Positions 46,789-54,667 of a DNA stretch of 64,000 bases are shown piece after piece (position 1 is the first letter of the stretch; each line of letters starts with the position of its first letter). Where the stretch lies: positions 186,001 through 250,000 of the forward strand of contig JAITLQ010000018.1 of assembly GCA_031277795.1 (NCBI GenBank). The letters are read 5' to 3'. Below the pieces are notes generated by a model. It had not been told where the DNA came from. It worked only from the letters and a program-made list of their open reading frames with translations, and searched no databases. The translations under genes and the position numbers were made by a program. This DNA comes from Arthrobacter sp. (GTDB lineage: Bacteria; Actinomycetota; Actinomycetes; Actinomycetales; Micrococcaceae).

Positions 46789-46944
46789 TAGACCGTGAGC
46801 ATGTGGCTCACCGCGCCGCGACAGGAACGCCGCCCGGTTCTAGCCCGTGAACACGGGTCTGGCCGGGCCTCGACGACGACGCGGCCCGCGCCTAGCCCGT
46901 GAGCACGAGGCTCACCGCGCCGCGCTGTGGCGCCGAGGAGAGCT
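46789..46944. repeat. Three degenerate 52-bp tandem copies at the 3' end of the SAF gene
   Basis: TAG(A/C)CCGTGA(G/A)CA recurs at 46789, 46841 and 46893, each 52 bp apart. Copy 3 holds the real C-terminal codons and stop of the SAF protein (RGAVSLVLTG). Copy 1 still spells RGAVSHMLTV and a stop in another frame. The middle copy is the most diverged. There is no other content in 46736-46891. Confidence 0.8.
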
Positions 46945-47623
46945 CGGCGGCGCGCTGCCGGGGGACGGCCAGCACCACCGTGGCGCCCGATGATCGTTCG
47001 GTCCCGAGCCACCCCGACTCCGCGCTCGCGGGGCCCTCGCACCACAGCACCCGCGCATCGCTCACCAAGACGGTGGAGGCGGGGGAGCGACCCTCGCGCG
47101 GGGTGGAGACCACCACGTCGACCAGGTCCCCGGCGGACACGAGCCGGGCCGCGGACGCGTCCTCCCAGCTCAGCGGCACCGCCACCTCCCCGGTGGAGAG
47201 GGAGCTCAGCAGCTCCGTTCCGGCGACGGCGCCGGCGTGCAACGGCAACCCGGCCGGCCAGGGGACGGCGAGGACGCGGCCGACGGCGTCCTCGCCCAGC
47301 CAGGCGCCGGGGCCGCCCGGCTCGGCGCTCCCCTCCGAGGCCTCGTTCACGGGGAACTGCACCTTGCGTAGATCACCGGCCGCGATGGTGTGGCCAGCGG
47401 TCTGGGCCTGAGTGAGCACCCAGGCCTCGCGGCGCGGAACCTGCTCGGGGGCCACGGCCCGCAGACCGGCGAACACGGCCACGAACACGCACGCGGAGAG
47501 GAGCAGCGCGCGGTGCTTGCTCCACCATTCGCCGGGCGTGCGGTGGGGCCGACGCCATCGCGTGGCCGGATCGGGTCGGGGCGGAGGCGCTACGGCGCCG
47601 GCCCGCCTGGGGAGGGCTCTCAT
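46892..47623 (-). CDS. SAF-domain membrane-anchored protein
   Basis: The 243-aa protein has a basic cytosolic N-terminus (1-35) and one membrane span (about 38-58). An SAF/RcpC-like extracytoplasmic domain follows, with TQAQTAGHTIAAGDLRKVQFP, then GRVLAVPWPAGLPLHAGAV and VSAGDLVDVVVSTPREG. The domain resembles the CpaB/FlgA group, which helps assemble pili or flagella. No pilus genes are nearby, so the role is open. CACGCT lies 6 nt before ATG 47623. Its 3' end has been tandemly duplicated. Confidence 0.8.
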   Translation of the reverse strand: MRALPRRAGAVAPPPRPDPATRWRRPHRTPGEWWSKHRALLLSACVFVAVFAGLRAVAPEQVPRREAWVLTQAQTAGHTIAAGDLRKVQFPVNEASEGSAEPGGPGAWLGEDAVGRVLAVPWPAGLPLHAGAVAGTELLSSLSTGEVAVPLSWEDASAARLVSAGDLVDVVVSTPREGRSPASTVLVSDARVLWCEGPASAESGWLGTERSSGATVVLAVPRQRAAELSSAPQRGAVSLVLTG

Positions 47624-47666
47624 GCCCCCAGCGTGGGCCGGCCGTCCGCCGGCGCGGAAGACAACA

Positions 47667-47694
47667 ACGGCCCGTCCGTGGAGGGACGGGCCGT
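47667..47694 (-). terminator. Terminator of the FmdB gene
   Basis: There is an 11-bp stem ACGGCCCGTCC/GGACGGGCCGT with a 6-nt loop. On the minus strand it is followed by TTGTTGTCTT, one of the better U-tracts in the window. Confidence 0.75.
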
Positions 47695-47708
47695 GTGAGG
47701 GGTGCGCG

Positions 47709-47906
47709 CTACTCGGCGGAAGAGCCGGAGGAACGCGAGTCGGTGCGGTAGAAGCCGGAACCCTTGAAGGTCACGCCCACGGTGCCGAACTTCTTGCGCA
47801 GCTGTCCCTGGCACTCGGGGCAGGTCGTGAGGGACGCCTCGGAGAAATCCTGGAAGATGTCGAAGTGGCGCCCGCAATCCTTGCAGGCGTACTCATAGGT
47901 GGGCAT
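47709..47906 (-). CDS. FmdB family zinc-ribbon protein
   Basis: The 65-aa protein MPTYEYACKDCGRHFDIFQDF has the zinc-ribbon pairs CKDC and CPEC. The family is widespread, of unknown role, and often annotated as a putative regulatory protein. AAAGGA precedes the start. It sits next to 5-FCL on the same strand, a usual actinobacterial neighbour. Confidence 0.9.
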   Translation of the reverse strand: MPTYEYACKDCGRHFDIFQDFSEASLTTCPECQGQLRKKFGTVGVTFKGSGFYRTDSRSSGSSAE

Positions 47907-48041
47907 GGTGATCCTTTTTCATGGGGTGGGCGAGCCCGGTGCGGCGGCTGGTGGCGCGAACACTCACGGGCTGCGCATCCATCGTACGCGGGCGAGCGGC
48001 CGGCGGTGAGGGCGTGCGTCACACGCGGGCCGCTCGATGGC

Positions 48042-48656
48042 TCACGTGAGGGGCAACGACCGCACGGCGTCCGGCGTCCACGCACCGCGCAGGCGCGCAT
48101 CCCACGGCTGAGCCGGGACACACTCCAGCACCTCGTCGGAGAACACGCACGCGTAGCCCGGGATGCCGCGCCCCTGAAGGAAGCTGTCGTAGTAGCCGCC
48201 GCCTTGGCCGAGCCGCGTGCCGTCGGCACCGACCGCGAGGGCAGGCACCACGGCGAGGCTGATTCCGGTCGGGTCGGCCGCCTCGGCCCCGACCGGCTCG
48301 GGGACGGGCGCGTGCTCGCCCGTGCGCACGGCGATCCCCGGCAGCCAGCGCACCCAGGCCAGCCGCCGTCCCGGTAGCGACAGCGGCACCAGCACCCGCA
48401 GCCCGGCCGCGTGCCAGGCCTCCATAGCGGCCGTGGGGTCCGGTTCCGAGGGGGCAGGGAGGTAGGAGGCGATGGTCGCGGGGCCGTCCGCGGCGTGCGC
48501 CTGCCGAGCGAGCCCGGCGATCTCCTCGGCCCCCGCCGCCCATCCGGCGCGCGCGCTCGCGCGCTGTTCGGGGTTCAGAGCACGACGGCGTGCGCGCAGT
48601 ACCGCGCGAAGGCTGGCCTTGGCGGCGCCCGCGTCGTCGGAGGTGGTGGTGTGCAT
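48042..48656 (-). CDS. 5-formyltetrahydrofolate cyclo-ligase
   Basis: The 204-aa protein has the N-terminal segment SLRAVLRARRRALNPEQR. The substrate/ATP site motif is GADGTRLGQGGGYYD followed by the C-terminal FSDEVLE region. It converts 5-formyl-THF to 5,10-methenyl-THF with ATP. ATG 48656 fits the family N-terminus, with GAGGAT 6 nt before it. The frame remains open far upstream, but that part runs antisense through the acetyltransferase gene and is not coding. Confidence 0.9.
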   Translation of the reverse strand: MHTTTSDDAGAAKASLRAVLRARRRALNPEQRASARAGWAAGAEEIAGLARQAHAADGPATIASYLPAPSEPDPTAAMEAWHAAGLRVLVPLSLPGRRLAWVRWLPGIAVRTGEHAPVPEPVGAEAADPTGISLAVVPALAVGADGTRLGQGGGYYDSFLQGRGIPGYACVFSDEVLECVPAQPWDARLRGAWTPDAVRSLPLT

Positions 48657-48717
48657 GCGGCCATCCTCGCATTCGGGGCGCCCGCCGCGCCGGCGGCGGA
48701 CGCCGGGCGCCCGGGGC

Positions 48718-48848
48718 CCCGCCTCGCTGTATCCCGCTTCCGCGGTGTCGCCTGGTGCGCCGCGCCGCCCCGCCGCCCCGCCGCCCCGCCGCGCCGTCGC
48801 CCGGCGTCCCGCCTCGCTGTTTCCCGCTTCCGCGGTGTCGCCTGGTGC
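48718..48848. repeat. 90-bp direct repeat with 8-bp microsatellite in intergenic region
   Basis: A 41-bp block at 48718-48758 recurs at 48808-48848 with one mismatch (TGTATCCC/TGTTTCCC). Between them a CGCCGCCC unit is repeated about three times (about 48764-48792). The gap 48657-48908 holds no gene that I can support. The repeat may be a decayed coding remnant or a slippage product. Confidence 0.75.
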
Positions 48849-48896
48849 CGCGCCGTCGTTCGGCGTCCCGTCGCCCTCAGCCTGGCCTGGCTCGGT

Positions 48897-48911
48897 TAAG
48901 GTGCACCCATG
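48897..48911 (+). promoter_or_regulatory. Leaderless-type promoter of the acetyltransferase gene
   Basis: TAAGGT (48897-48902) precedes ATG 48909 by 6 nt. Confidence 0.55.
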
Positions 48912-49520
48912 CCGAGCCGCCCGCGTGATCCCCGCCCCGTGCTGCGCGGCGCCCGGGTGACGCTCTCGCCGCTGCGCGGCTCCGACCAGGCCTCCTTCGC
49001 CGCGCTCGTGGCGAGGAATCGCTCCTGGCTGGAGCCCTTCGGCGCGAGCGACCCGCGGCTGCTCCCCACGACCGCCAGTTTTTCCCGCGCGCTGCGGGAG
49101 GCCAGGCGCGCGGCGCGGCAGGGGCGCAGCTTGGCCTGGGCCCTGCGGCTCGGGGCCCAGGGGGACGCGCCCTCCGGCGAGGTCCTCGGCCAGGTCAGCC
49201 TGCACTCGCTCACGGGTGGCGCGGCGCGTCAGGCGAGCATCGGGTACTGGATCGACCGCGCCCACACCGGAAGGGGACTCGCCACGGAGGCCGTCCGCCT
49301 GGCCCTCGATCACGGCTTCGGGCCGGCCGGCCTGCACCGCATCGAGGCGTTGGTTCACCCGGAGAACGCCCCGAGCCTCGCGCTGCTGCGGCGCTTCGGC
49401 TTCCGTTCGGAGGGGGTGCGGGCCCGCGCGCTGTGGGTGCGTGGCGCGTGGTGCGATCACGCGGTCCTGGCGCTCACGGAAGAGGAATGGGATCAAGAAA
49501 GCCAAAAGTCGCGGCGCTGA
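48909..49520 (+). CDS. RimJ/RimL-type GNAT acetyltransferase
   Basis: The 203-aa protein has LRGARVTLSPLRGSDQASF at the N-terminus and IGYWIDRAHTGRGLATEAVRLALDHGF (GYWI plus acetyl-CoA loop). The HRIEALVHPENAPSLALLRRFGF motif B is that of N-terminal/ribosomal-protein acetyltransferases. The target is unknown. Its position beside 5-FCL and FmdB is common in Micrococcales. Confidence 0.9.
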   Translation: MPSRPRDPRPVLRGARVTLSPLRGSDQASFAALVARNRSWLEPFGASDPRLLPTTASFSRALREARRAARQGRSLAWALRLGAQGDAPSGEVLGQVSLHSLTGGAARQASIGYWIDRAHTGRGLATEAVRLALDHGFGPAGLHRIEALVHPENAPSLALLRRFGFRSEGVRARALWVRGAWCDHAVLALTEEEWDQESQKSRR

Positions 49521-49618
49521 TTGCGTGACACGCGCGTGATCTCACCCGATCGCGCCGGTCTTGCCGATAACTTGGGGAAGGACCGGATCCCCGGACCCCC
49601 GTCCCACCAGGAGGAGCC

Positions 49619-50311
49619 ATGACGCAACCGCAAGGGACGTTCACCGTGCGCTGGGGCAAGCTCTCGCTTGCAGCGCTCGGCGCCCTGGCTGCCCTGGCCG
49701 CGCCCATCACGCTCGTGGTGGCCATCGTGGGGCCCCTGAGCCTCCTGGTGCCGCTCGTCTGCCTCGCGCTCGCCGCCCTGAGCATCGCGGGGTTGCGTGC
49801 AAGCGCCGTCCGCGATCGTCGCCGCAAGGCATGGAACGAGGCGGCCGTCGCGGTGCCCGCGGCGCTCATCGAGTCGGCCGTTCAGGACGCCGCCGCCCGC
49901 GCGTCCCGCGAGCAGGCCGAGCGCGAGGCCGAGGACGCGCGACGCGAACAGGAACGGGCCGCCGAGCTGGAGCGCCGCCTCGCGCAGCGCCACGACGCCC
50001 CCTTCGACATGCTGGCCGAGGAACCCGTCGACGAGGCCGTGGGCGAGGAGGACCCCTCCGCGCTCGCCCCTGTGGCGCAGCCCGCCCCGGCGGCGGAGGG
50101 CTGGACCCCGCGCGAGCTTCCGGTCCCCAGCTACGTCGGCGCCACGCCGCAGCAGCGCCCCGCTGCCGCACCGTTGCCCCGCGAGGAGAGCAAGCGCGCC
50201 GAGGTGGTCAAGAGCATCCGCCAGGCCGAGGCCCAGCGCCTCGAGGCGGAGCGGGAGCAGCGTGCAGAGCGCCTCGACCTCGACGCCGTGCTCCAGCGCC
50301 GCCGCGCCTGA
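49619..50311 (+). CDS. Hypothetical membrane protein with coiled-coil tail
   Basis: The 230-aa protein has two membrane spans (about residues 15-36 and 39-58) and a short basic loop. A long charged helical region (about 80-135, many Glu/Arg heptads) follows, then a Pro-rich stretch and a second helical tail (195-230). No known domain is recognised. An AGGAGG sequence lies just before ATG, and the gene ends at a 20-bp hairpin. It is probably a membrane-tethered cytosolic scaffold, by architecture only. Confidence 0.7.
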   Translation: MTQPQGTFTVRWGKLSLAALGALAALAAPITLVVAIVGPLSLLVPLVCLALAALSIAGLRASAVRDRRRKAWNEAAVAVPAALIESAVQDAAARASREQAEREAEDARREQERAAELERRLAQRHDAPFDMLAEEPVDEAVGEEDPSALAPVAQPAPAAEGWTPRELPVPSYVGATPQQRPAAAPLPREESKRAEVVKSIRQAEAQRLEAEREQRAERLDLDAVLQRRRA

Positions 50312-50324
50312 GCACACCACCCAA

Positions 50325-50370
50325 ACACGGCAGGGCCGGACACCACTCGAGGTGTCCGGCCCTGCCGTGT
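50325..50370. terminator. Bidirectional hairpin between the membrane protein gene and the Lrp gene
   Basis: There are 20-bp perfect arms, 50325-50344 and 50351-50370, with a 6-nt loop. It serves the convergent genes ending at 50311 and 50420. Confidence 0.8.
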
Positions 50371-50419
50371 GTGTGAGCCCGTATGCGTGACCCGGCCCGC
50401 CTCAGCGGGCCGGGTCTCA

Positions 50420-50932
50420 TCAGGAGGCCGAGGACCCCAAAGCCGTCTCGGGCGGCAGGAGCGGGCCGGCCGTGCCGGGGTGGTGGCCGAAGATCAGCGT
50501 GGTCTCGGTGTGGGCCACGGAGGCATCGGTCGCCAGGTGATCGAGCACCCAATTGCGCAGGGCATCCGTCGAGGCGACGGCGATGCGCAGGAGGTAGTCG
50601 GTGCCGCCGGAGACGTGGAACATCTCCACGACGTCGGGGAGGTCAGGAACAAAGCGGGTAAAGCGATCGATCTCCTCGCGATCGTGGGCGCGCAGCTTGA
50701 CGGCAATGAGGGCCTGCACGGGGCGGCCCACCTCCGCCAAGGAGACGGTCGCGTGATAGCCCTCGATCACGCCGCGCTCCACGAGGGCGCGGGTGCGCAC
50801 GAGGGCGGTGGACGGGGCCACACCCACCCGCTCGGCCAGGGCGGCGTTCGAGATCCTGGCATCGGCCACGAGGGCATTGATGATGGCGCGATCGAGGGCG
50901 TCCAGCCCCGATGCATCGCTCGCGTGAGTCAT
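50420..50932 (-). CDS. Lrp/AsnC family transcriptional regulator
   Basis: The 170-aa protein has an N-terminal winged helix (LDALDRAIINALVADARISNAALAERVGVAPSTALVRTRAL). A RAM ligand domain follows, with QALIAVKLRAHDREEID and HVSGGTDYLLRIAV. Lrp-type proteins respond to amino acids and often control adjacent transport or metabolism genes. The divergent lipoprotein gene (78 nt away) and the aminotransferase beyond are candidate targets. The start at 50932 is set by the domain; longer frames overlap that gene. Confidence 0.9.
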   Translation of the reverse strand: MTHASDASGLDALDRAIINALVADARISNAALAERVGVAPSTALVRTRALVERGVIEGYHATVSLAEVGRPVQALIAVKLRAHDREEIDRFTRFVPDLPDVVEMFHVSGGTDYLLRIAVASTDALRNWVLDHLATDASVAHTETTLIFGHHPGTAGPLLPPETALGSSAS

Positions 50933-50997
50933 GCCCACATTTGACCACACGGCGCGCGGCGAGGTCGCCAGGAATGGGGTGTCAACCCCCATCCGGC

Positions 50998-51012
50998 TAC
51001 CCTCTAGGGGTG
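50998..51012 (+). promoter_or_regulatory. Leaderless-type promoter of the lipoprotein gene
   Basis: TACCCT (50998-51003) precedes GTG 51010 by 6 nt. It faces the Lrp gene across 78 nt. Confidence 0.5.
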
Positions 51013-52122
51013 AAGTCTCTGCCGTTCGTTTCGCTGCCGGCCACCCGCCCCCGTGCGGCGCGTCCCCTCGCTGCCGCCCTGGCGGCCGGGGCGCTTGCCC
51101 TGGGACTGGCCGCCTGCACCCCGGCCAGCCAAGCACCCCCGGTGACCGACGCGCCGGACACCACGAGCGGCGTCGTGCGGGTGAGCGCCCTTCAGGGCGA
51201 TGCCGACGCGCTGCTCGAGGCGCGCGCCGCCGTGCAGGTGCTCAACTCGGCCGGCGTCGAGGCCCAGCTGGCTCCCGGGGACACGCTGAGCCCCGCGGGA
51301 GCGCGCGAGCAACTGGCGGCGGAGCGCGTCGATCTGGTGTTTGGAGGGGCGGAGGACTGGGTGGACTCGGCACCCACGGCCGCGGAGGCCTCGCCCTCCG
51401 CGGGCGCCGGCACGGGCACGGCGGCCCCCGGGACGGACGGCTCCGCGCCGTCGTCGGACGCCGCGACGGACGCGACCTCCGAGGCGGACGCCGCGGACGT
51501 GGTCCCGAACGATCAGCGCTCGGCCACGGAGGCGGTGAGCGCCACGCTGGGCGACGGCCTCGCGGTGGGCACCTCCGCGCTGGGGGATCGGCGCCTGAGC
51601 GTCGTCACGACCAAGGCCGTCGCGGCGGCCCACTCCCTCGACTCGGCCTCGACCCTCCCCGCGTTCTGTCCTGAGGGGCGCCTCGCGGCGGCCAAGGAGT
51701 GGTTGGACAGCGCCGGCGCGGCCTGGGAGTCGCGCTCCGGCTGCGTCCCCCAGCAGAGCACCGGCACCGCCGACGTCGTGGCGGCGCTGACCCAGCTCGC
51801 TGGCGGCAAGGCCGACCTGGCGATCGCCCGCTCCAACGACCCGCGCATCGTGGCCTGGGGCCTGCGCGCCCTCTCCGATCCTGGCAACACGCTCGGCGCC
51901 GATCCGCTCCTTGGCGTGATCTCCACCGACCGCGTGGGCAGGGACGCCCTGGACCAGCTGAGCAAGCTCGCCTCCGCGCTGGGCGGCGAGAACTGGGAGC
52001 AGCTGCAGCGCCTCGACGCCGAGAGCACCGTGAGCGACGAGGACCTGCGGGCCTGGCTCGAGGCGCGTTCGCTCGTGAGCGAGGCGAGCCCCAGCGGCAC
52101 GGCCTCCAGCTCCGGCTCCTGA
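51010..52122 (+). CDS. Substrate-binding-like lipoprotein (OpuAC-like)
   Basis: The 370-aa protein has a signal peptide with lipobox GLAAC, Cys36, so it is membrane-anchored outside the cell. GTG 51010 gives a normal signal length. An inserted Ala/Thr/Ser/Asp-rich stretch lies at about 120-165. The C-terminal half resembles glycine betaine/choline-type binding proteins (a GKADLAIARSNDPRIVAWGL segment followed by a PLLGVIS region). No permease or ATPase is adjacent, so it is an orphan. The ligand is unknown. Confidence 0.7.
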   Translation: MKSLPFVSLPATRPRAARPLAAALAAGALALGLAACTPASQAPPVTDAPDTTSGVVRVSALQGDADALLEARAAVQVLNSAGVEAQLAPGDTLSPAGAREQLAAERVDLVFGGAEDWVDSAPTAAEASPSAGAGTGTAAPGTDGSAPSSDAATDATSEADAADVVPNDQRSATEAVSATLGDGLAVGTSALGDRRLSVVTTKAVAAAHSLDSASTLPAFCPEGRLAAAKEWLDSAGAAWESRSGCVPQQSTGTADVVAALTQLAGGKADLAIARSNDPRIVAWGLRALSDPGNTLGADPLLGVISTDRVGRDALDQLSKLASALGGENWEQLQRLDAESTVSDEDLRAWLEARSLVSEASPSGTASSSGS

Positions 52123-52226
52123 CGCTCCACCGGCGGCGTACCCGGCCGCCGCGACGTGAGCGGAGTCACGGCGGCGTGTGGCCCGCGCACTCTCGTCATG
52201 TGACCACATCGCGGTCCGCTCGGTGA

Positions 52227-52241
52227 CAAGATGAACCCGTG
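52227..52241 (+). promoter_or_regulatory. Leaderless-type promoter of alaA
   Basis: CAAGAT (52227-52232), one change from TAnnnT, precedes GTG 52239 by 6 nt. Confidence 0.45.
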
Positions 52242-53459
52242 CCCGAATTTAAGCAGTCATCCAAGCTCCACAACGTCCTCTACGACATCCGCGGTCCGGT
52301 GTTGGAGGAGGCTACGCGCATGGAGGCGGCAGGGCACCGCATCCTGAAGCTCAACATCGGCAATCCGGCGCCCTTCGGTTTCGAGGCCCCCGACGCCATC
52401 CTCGTGGACATGATCCGCCACCTGCCGCACGCGCAGGGCTACTCGGATTCGCGCGGCATCATGAGCGCGCGCACGGCCGTCTCGCAGTACTACCAGACGC
52501 GGGGCATCCAGACGATCGGCGTGGATGATATCTACCTCGGCAACGGCGTCTCCGAGCTCATCTCCCTGAGCCTGAACGCCCTGCTGGACGACGGCGACGA
52601 GGTCCTCGTCCCGGCCCCCGACTACCCGCTGTGGACGGCCTCGACCTCGCTGGCCGGCGGCCGCGCCGTGCACTACCTCTGCGTCGAGGAAGAGGGCTGG
52701 ATGCCCGACCTCGAGGACATGGCGGCCAAGATCACGCCGCGCACCAAGGGCATCGTGGTGATCAACCCGAACAACCCCACGGGCGCCGTCTATCCCAAGC
52801 ACGTGCTGGAGGGGATCCTGGAGCTGGCCCGCAAGCACGGGCTCATCGTGTTTGCCGACGAGATCTACGAGAAGATCACGTACGACGACGTCGAGGCCAT
52901 CAACCTGGCCTCGCTCTCCGACGACGTCCTGACCCTCACGTTCTCCGGCCTGTCCAAGGCCTACCGCGTGTGCGGATTCCGCGCCGGATGGATGGCGATC
53001 TCCGGGCCCAAGCACCTGGCCAGCGACTACATCGAGGGCCTGAACCTCCTCACGAACATGCGCCTGTGCGCCAACGTGCCTGCGCAGCACGCGATCCAGA
53101 CGGCGCTCGGCGGCTACCAGTCGATCAACGACCTGATCCTGCCCGGCGGCCGGCTGCTGGAGCAGCGCAACTTGGCGCACAGGATGCTCAACGACATCCC
53201 GGGCGTCTCCTGCCAGCAGGGCTACGGCGCCCTGTACCTCTTCCCGCGGCTGGATCCCGAGGTCTACCCGATCCAGGACGACGAGCGCTTTGCGCTGGAC
53301 CTGCTCAAGCAGCAGAAGATCCTCGTCACGCAGGGCACCGGCTTCAACTGGATCGCCCCGGATCACTTCCGGCTCGTGACACTGCCGGATGTGAAGATGC
53401 TCGAGGACGCGATCGGTAGGATCGCCGAGTACCTGGAGGGCCTGCGCGAAGGGGCCTGA
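52239..53459 (+). CDS. alaA: Alanine aminotransferase-type PLP enzyme
   Basis: The 406-aa class I aminotransferase begins FKQSSKLHNVLYDIRGPVLEE, characteristic of AlaA. PDYPLW, INPNNPTGAVY, and PLP Lys240 in SGLSKAYRVCGFRAGW are present. The expected reaction is pyruvate plus glutamate to alanine plus 2-oxoglutarate, with valine as possible donor. It is followed 57 nt later by ppk2. Control by the nearby Lrp gene is possible. Confidence 0.93.
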   Translation: MPEFKQSSKLHNVLYDIRGPVLEEATRMEAAGHRILKLNIGNPAPFGFEAPDAILVDMIRHLPHAQGYSDSRGIMSARTAVSQYYQTRGIQTIGVDDIYLGNGVSELISLSLNALLDDGDEVLVPAPDYPLWTASTSLAGGRAVHYLCVEEEGWMPDLEDMAAKITPRTKGIVVINPNNPTGAVYPKHVLEGILELARKHGLIVFADEIYEKITYDDVEAINLASLSDDVLTLTFSGLSKAYRVCGFRAGWMAISGPKHLASDYIEGLNLLTNMRLCANVPAQHAIQTALGGYQSINDLILPGGRLLEQRNLAHRMLNDIPGVSCQQGYGALYLFPRLDPEVYPIQDDERFALDLLKQQKILVTQGTGFNWIAPDHFRLVTLPDVKMLEDAIGRIAEYLEGLREGA

Positions 53460-53516
53460 GCCCTCCGCCCCGCCCGGGCTCCCCGGGCGGGCCGCGCGAG
53501 CGCAGCAGGAGGAGCA

Positions 53517-54398
53517 GTGTCAAAGAAAGACAAGCAGGTTCTTGGCAGTCAGGCGGGGGCCCTGCCCGACGCCGCGGCGACGCTGGCTTGGGTGCCCGGC
53601 TCGCCCCTGGACGACTCCACCACGGCGGACAAGCCGGGCTTCGACGGAGGCAAGGTGGAGGGCCAAAGCGCCCTGGCCGCCGGCGTTGCGGCGCTGGGCG
53701 AGTTGCAGGAACGCCTCTTCGCCGCCTCCCAGGGCGGGGAGACGCGCAACGTCCTGCTCGTCTTGCAGGCGATGGACACGGCCGGCAAGGGCGGGATCGT
53801 GCGCCATGTCGTCGGCTCGGTGGACCCGCAGGGCGTGGAGCTCACGGCCTTCAAGGCGCCCTCCGAAGAGGAGCGCGCCCACGACTTCCTGTGGCGCATC
53901 CGCAAGGCGCTGCCAGGCCCCGGCAAGATCGGTGTGTTCGACCGCTCGCACTACGAGGACGTACTCGTGCATCGCGTGCGCGGGCTCTCGCCGCTGGAGG
54001 AGGTCGAGAAGCGTTACGGGCAGATCGTGGAGTTCGAGCGGGAACTCATCGCCTCCGGCACCTCGATCGTCAAGGTGTTCCTGCACCTGTCCCGCGCCGA
54101 GCAGGGCGCACGCTTGGCCGAGCGCCTCGACCGTCCGGACAAGTACTGGAAGTACAACCCGAGCGATGTGGACGATCGCGCGTACTGGGACGAGTACCAG
54201 GAGGCCTACCGGATCGCCCTGGACAGGACCCACACCGACGAGGCCCCGTGGTTCGTGGTGCCGGCCGATCGCAAGTGGTACGCGCGCCTGGCCGTGCAGT
54301 CCCTCCTGACCCAGGCCTTGGAGAAGATTGACCCGCAGTGGCCGGCGGCCGACTTCGACGTCGAGGGCGAGAAGAAGCGCCTCGCAGATCTGGGTTGA
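53517..54398 (+). CDS. ppk2: Polyphosphate kinase 2 family protein
   Basis: The 293-aa protein has Walker A LQAMDTAGKGG near residues 84-94, followed by the Walker B-type GVFDRSHYEDVLV. The lid region includes ERLDRPDKYWKYNPSD. These fit class I/III PPK2, which phosphorylate nucleotides from polyphosphate. A GTG start has AGGAGGAG 2-9 nt upstream, a strong but close ribosome site. The gene ends before two hairpins. Confidence 0.92.
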   Translation: MSKKDKQVLGSQAGALPDAAATLAWVPGSPLDDSTTADKPGFDGGKVEGQSALAAGVAALGELQERLFAASQGGETRNVLLVLQAMDTAGKGGIVRHVVGSVDPQGVELTAFKAPSEEERAHDFLWRIRKALPGPGKIGVFDRSHYEDVLVHRVRGLSPLEEVEKRYGQIVEFERELIASGTSIVKVFLHLSRAEQGARLAERLDRPDKYWKYNPSDVDDRAYWDEYQEAYRIALDRTHTDEAPWFVVPADRKWYARLAVQSLLTQALEKIDPQWPAADFDVEGEKKRLADLG

Positions 54399-54488
54399 GC
54401 GCCCCGCCGAACTGGCTGAGGGCCTCAGCGAACCGGGCGAACCGGGCTGAGCGCCCCGGCGAACCGGGCTGCGCACGTCGTCGACCGG

Positions 54489-54522
54489 GGTGGGCCCGGC
54501 ACCGCAAGGTGCCGGGCCCACC
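54489..54522 (+). terminator. Terminator hairpin after ppk2
   Basis: There is a 15-bp perfect stem with a GCAA tetraloop (core TGGGCCCGGCACC), and TTGTCTT follows within 10 nt. The stretch before it (54399-54480) repeats GAACCGGGC three times. Confidence 0.8.
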
Positions 54523-54550
54523 GTTGTCTTGACCCGCCGTCGGGCATTGT

Positions 54551-54623
54551 GGGTTTGCCCATCCTGGTTGCTCTTTGCCCCGAGGGATTCCCGGGGCAAA
54601 GCACCACAGAGGTGGGCAAACCC
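54551..54623. terminator. 73-bp nested palindrome between ppk2 and the AraC gene
   Basis: The outer arms are GGGTTTGCCCA (54551-54561) and TGGGCAAACCC (54613-54623). The inner arms are CTTTGCCCCG (54573-54582) and CGGGGCAAAG (54592-54601). The part between is imperfectly paired. It lies between convergent genes and is probably the terminator of the AraC gene. Confidence 0.65.
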
Positions 54624-54667
54624 AGAGGGGGCGAGCCGCGTCCTCTCCGCATGCTCCCGTGGCGTGT

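Noticed and set aside
46789-46944. CRISPR-like array
   Set aside because: The units are contiguous 52-bp tandem copies without unique spacers, and no cas genes are present.
46788-47045. Small minus-strand ORF ending RGAVSHMLTV as a separate gene
   Set aside because: It runs out of frame through the SAF gene and ends in a decayed duplicate of that gene's 3' end. It is explained by the 52-bp tandem repeat.
49493-50320. Minus-strand frame opposite the 230-aa membrane protein
   Set aside because: It is a shadow frame, Arg/Gly/Leu-rich without domain, while the plus-strand gene has AGGAGG and a terminator.
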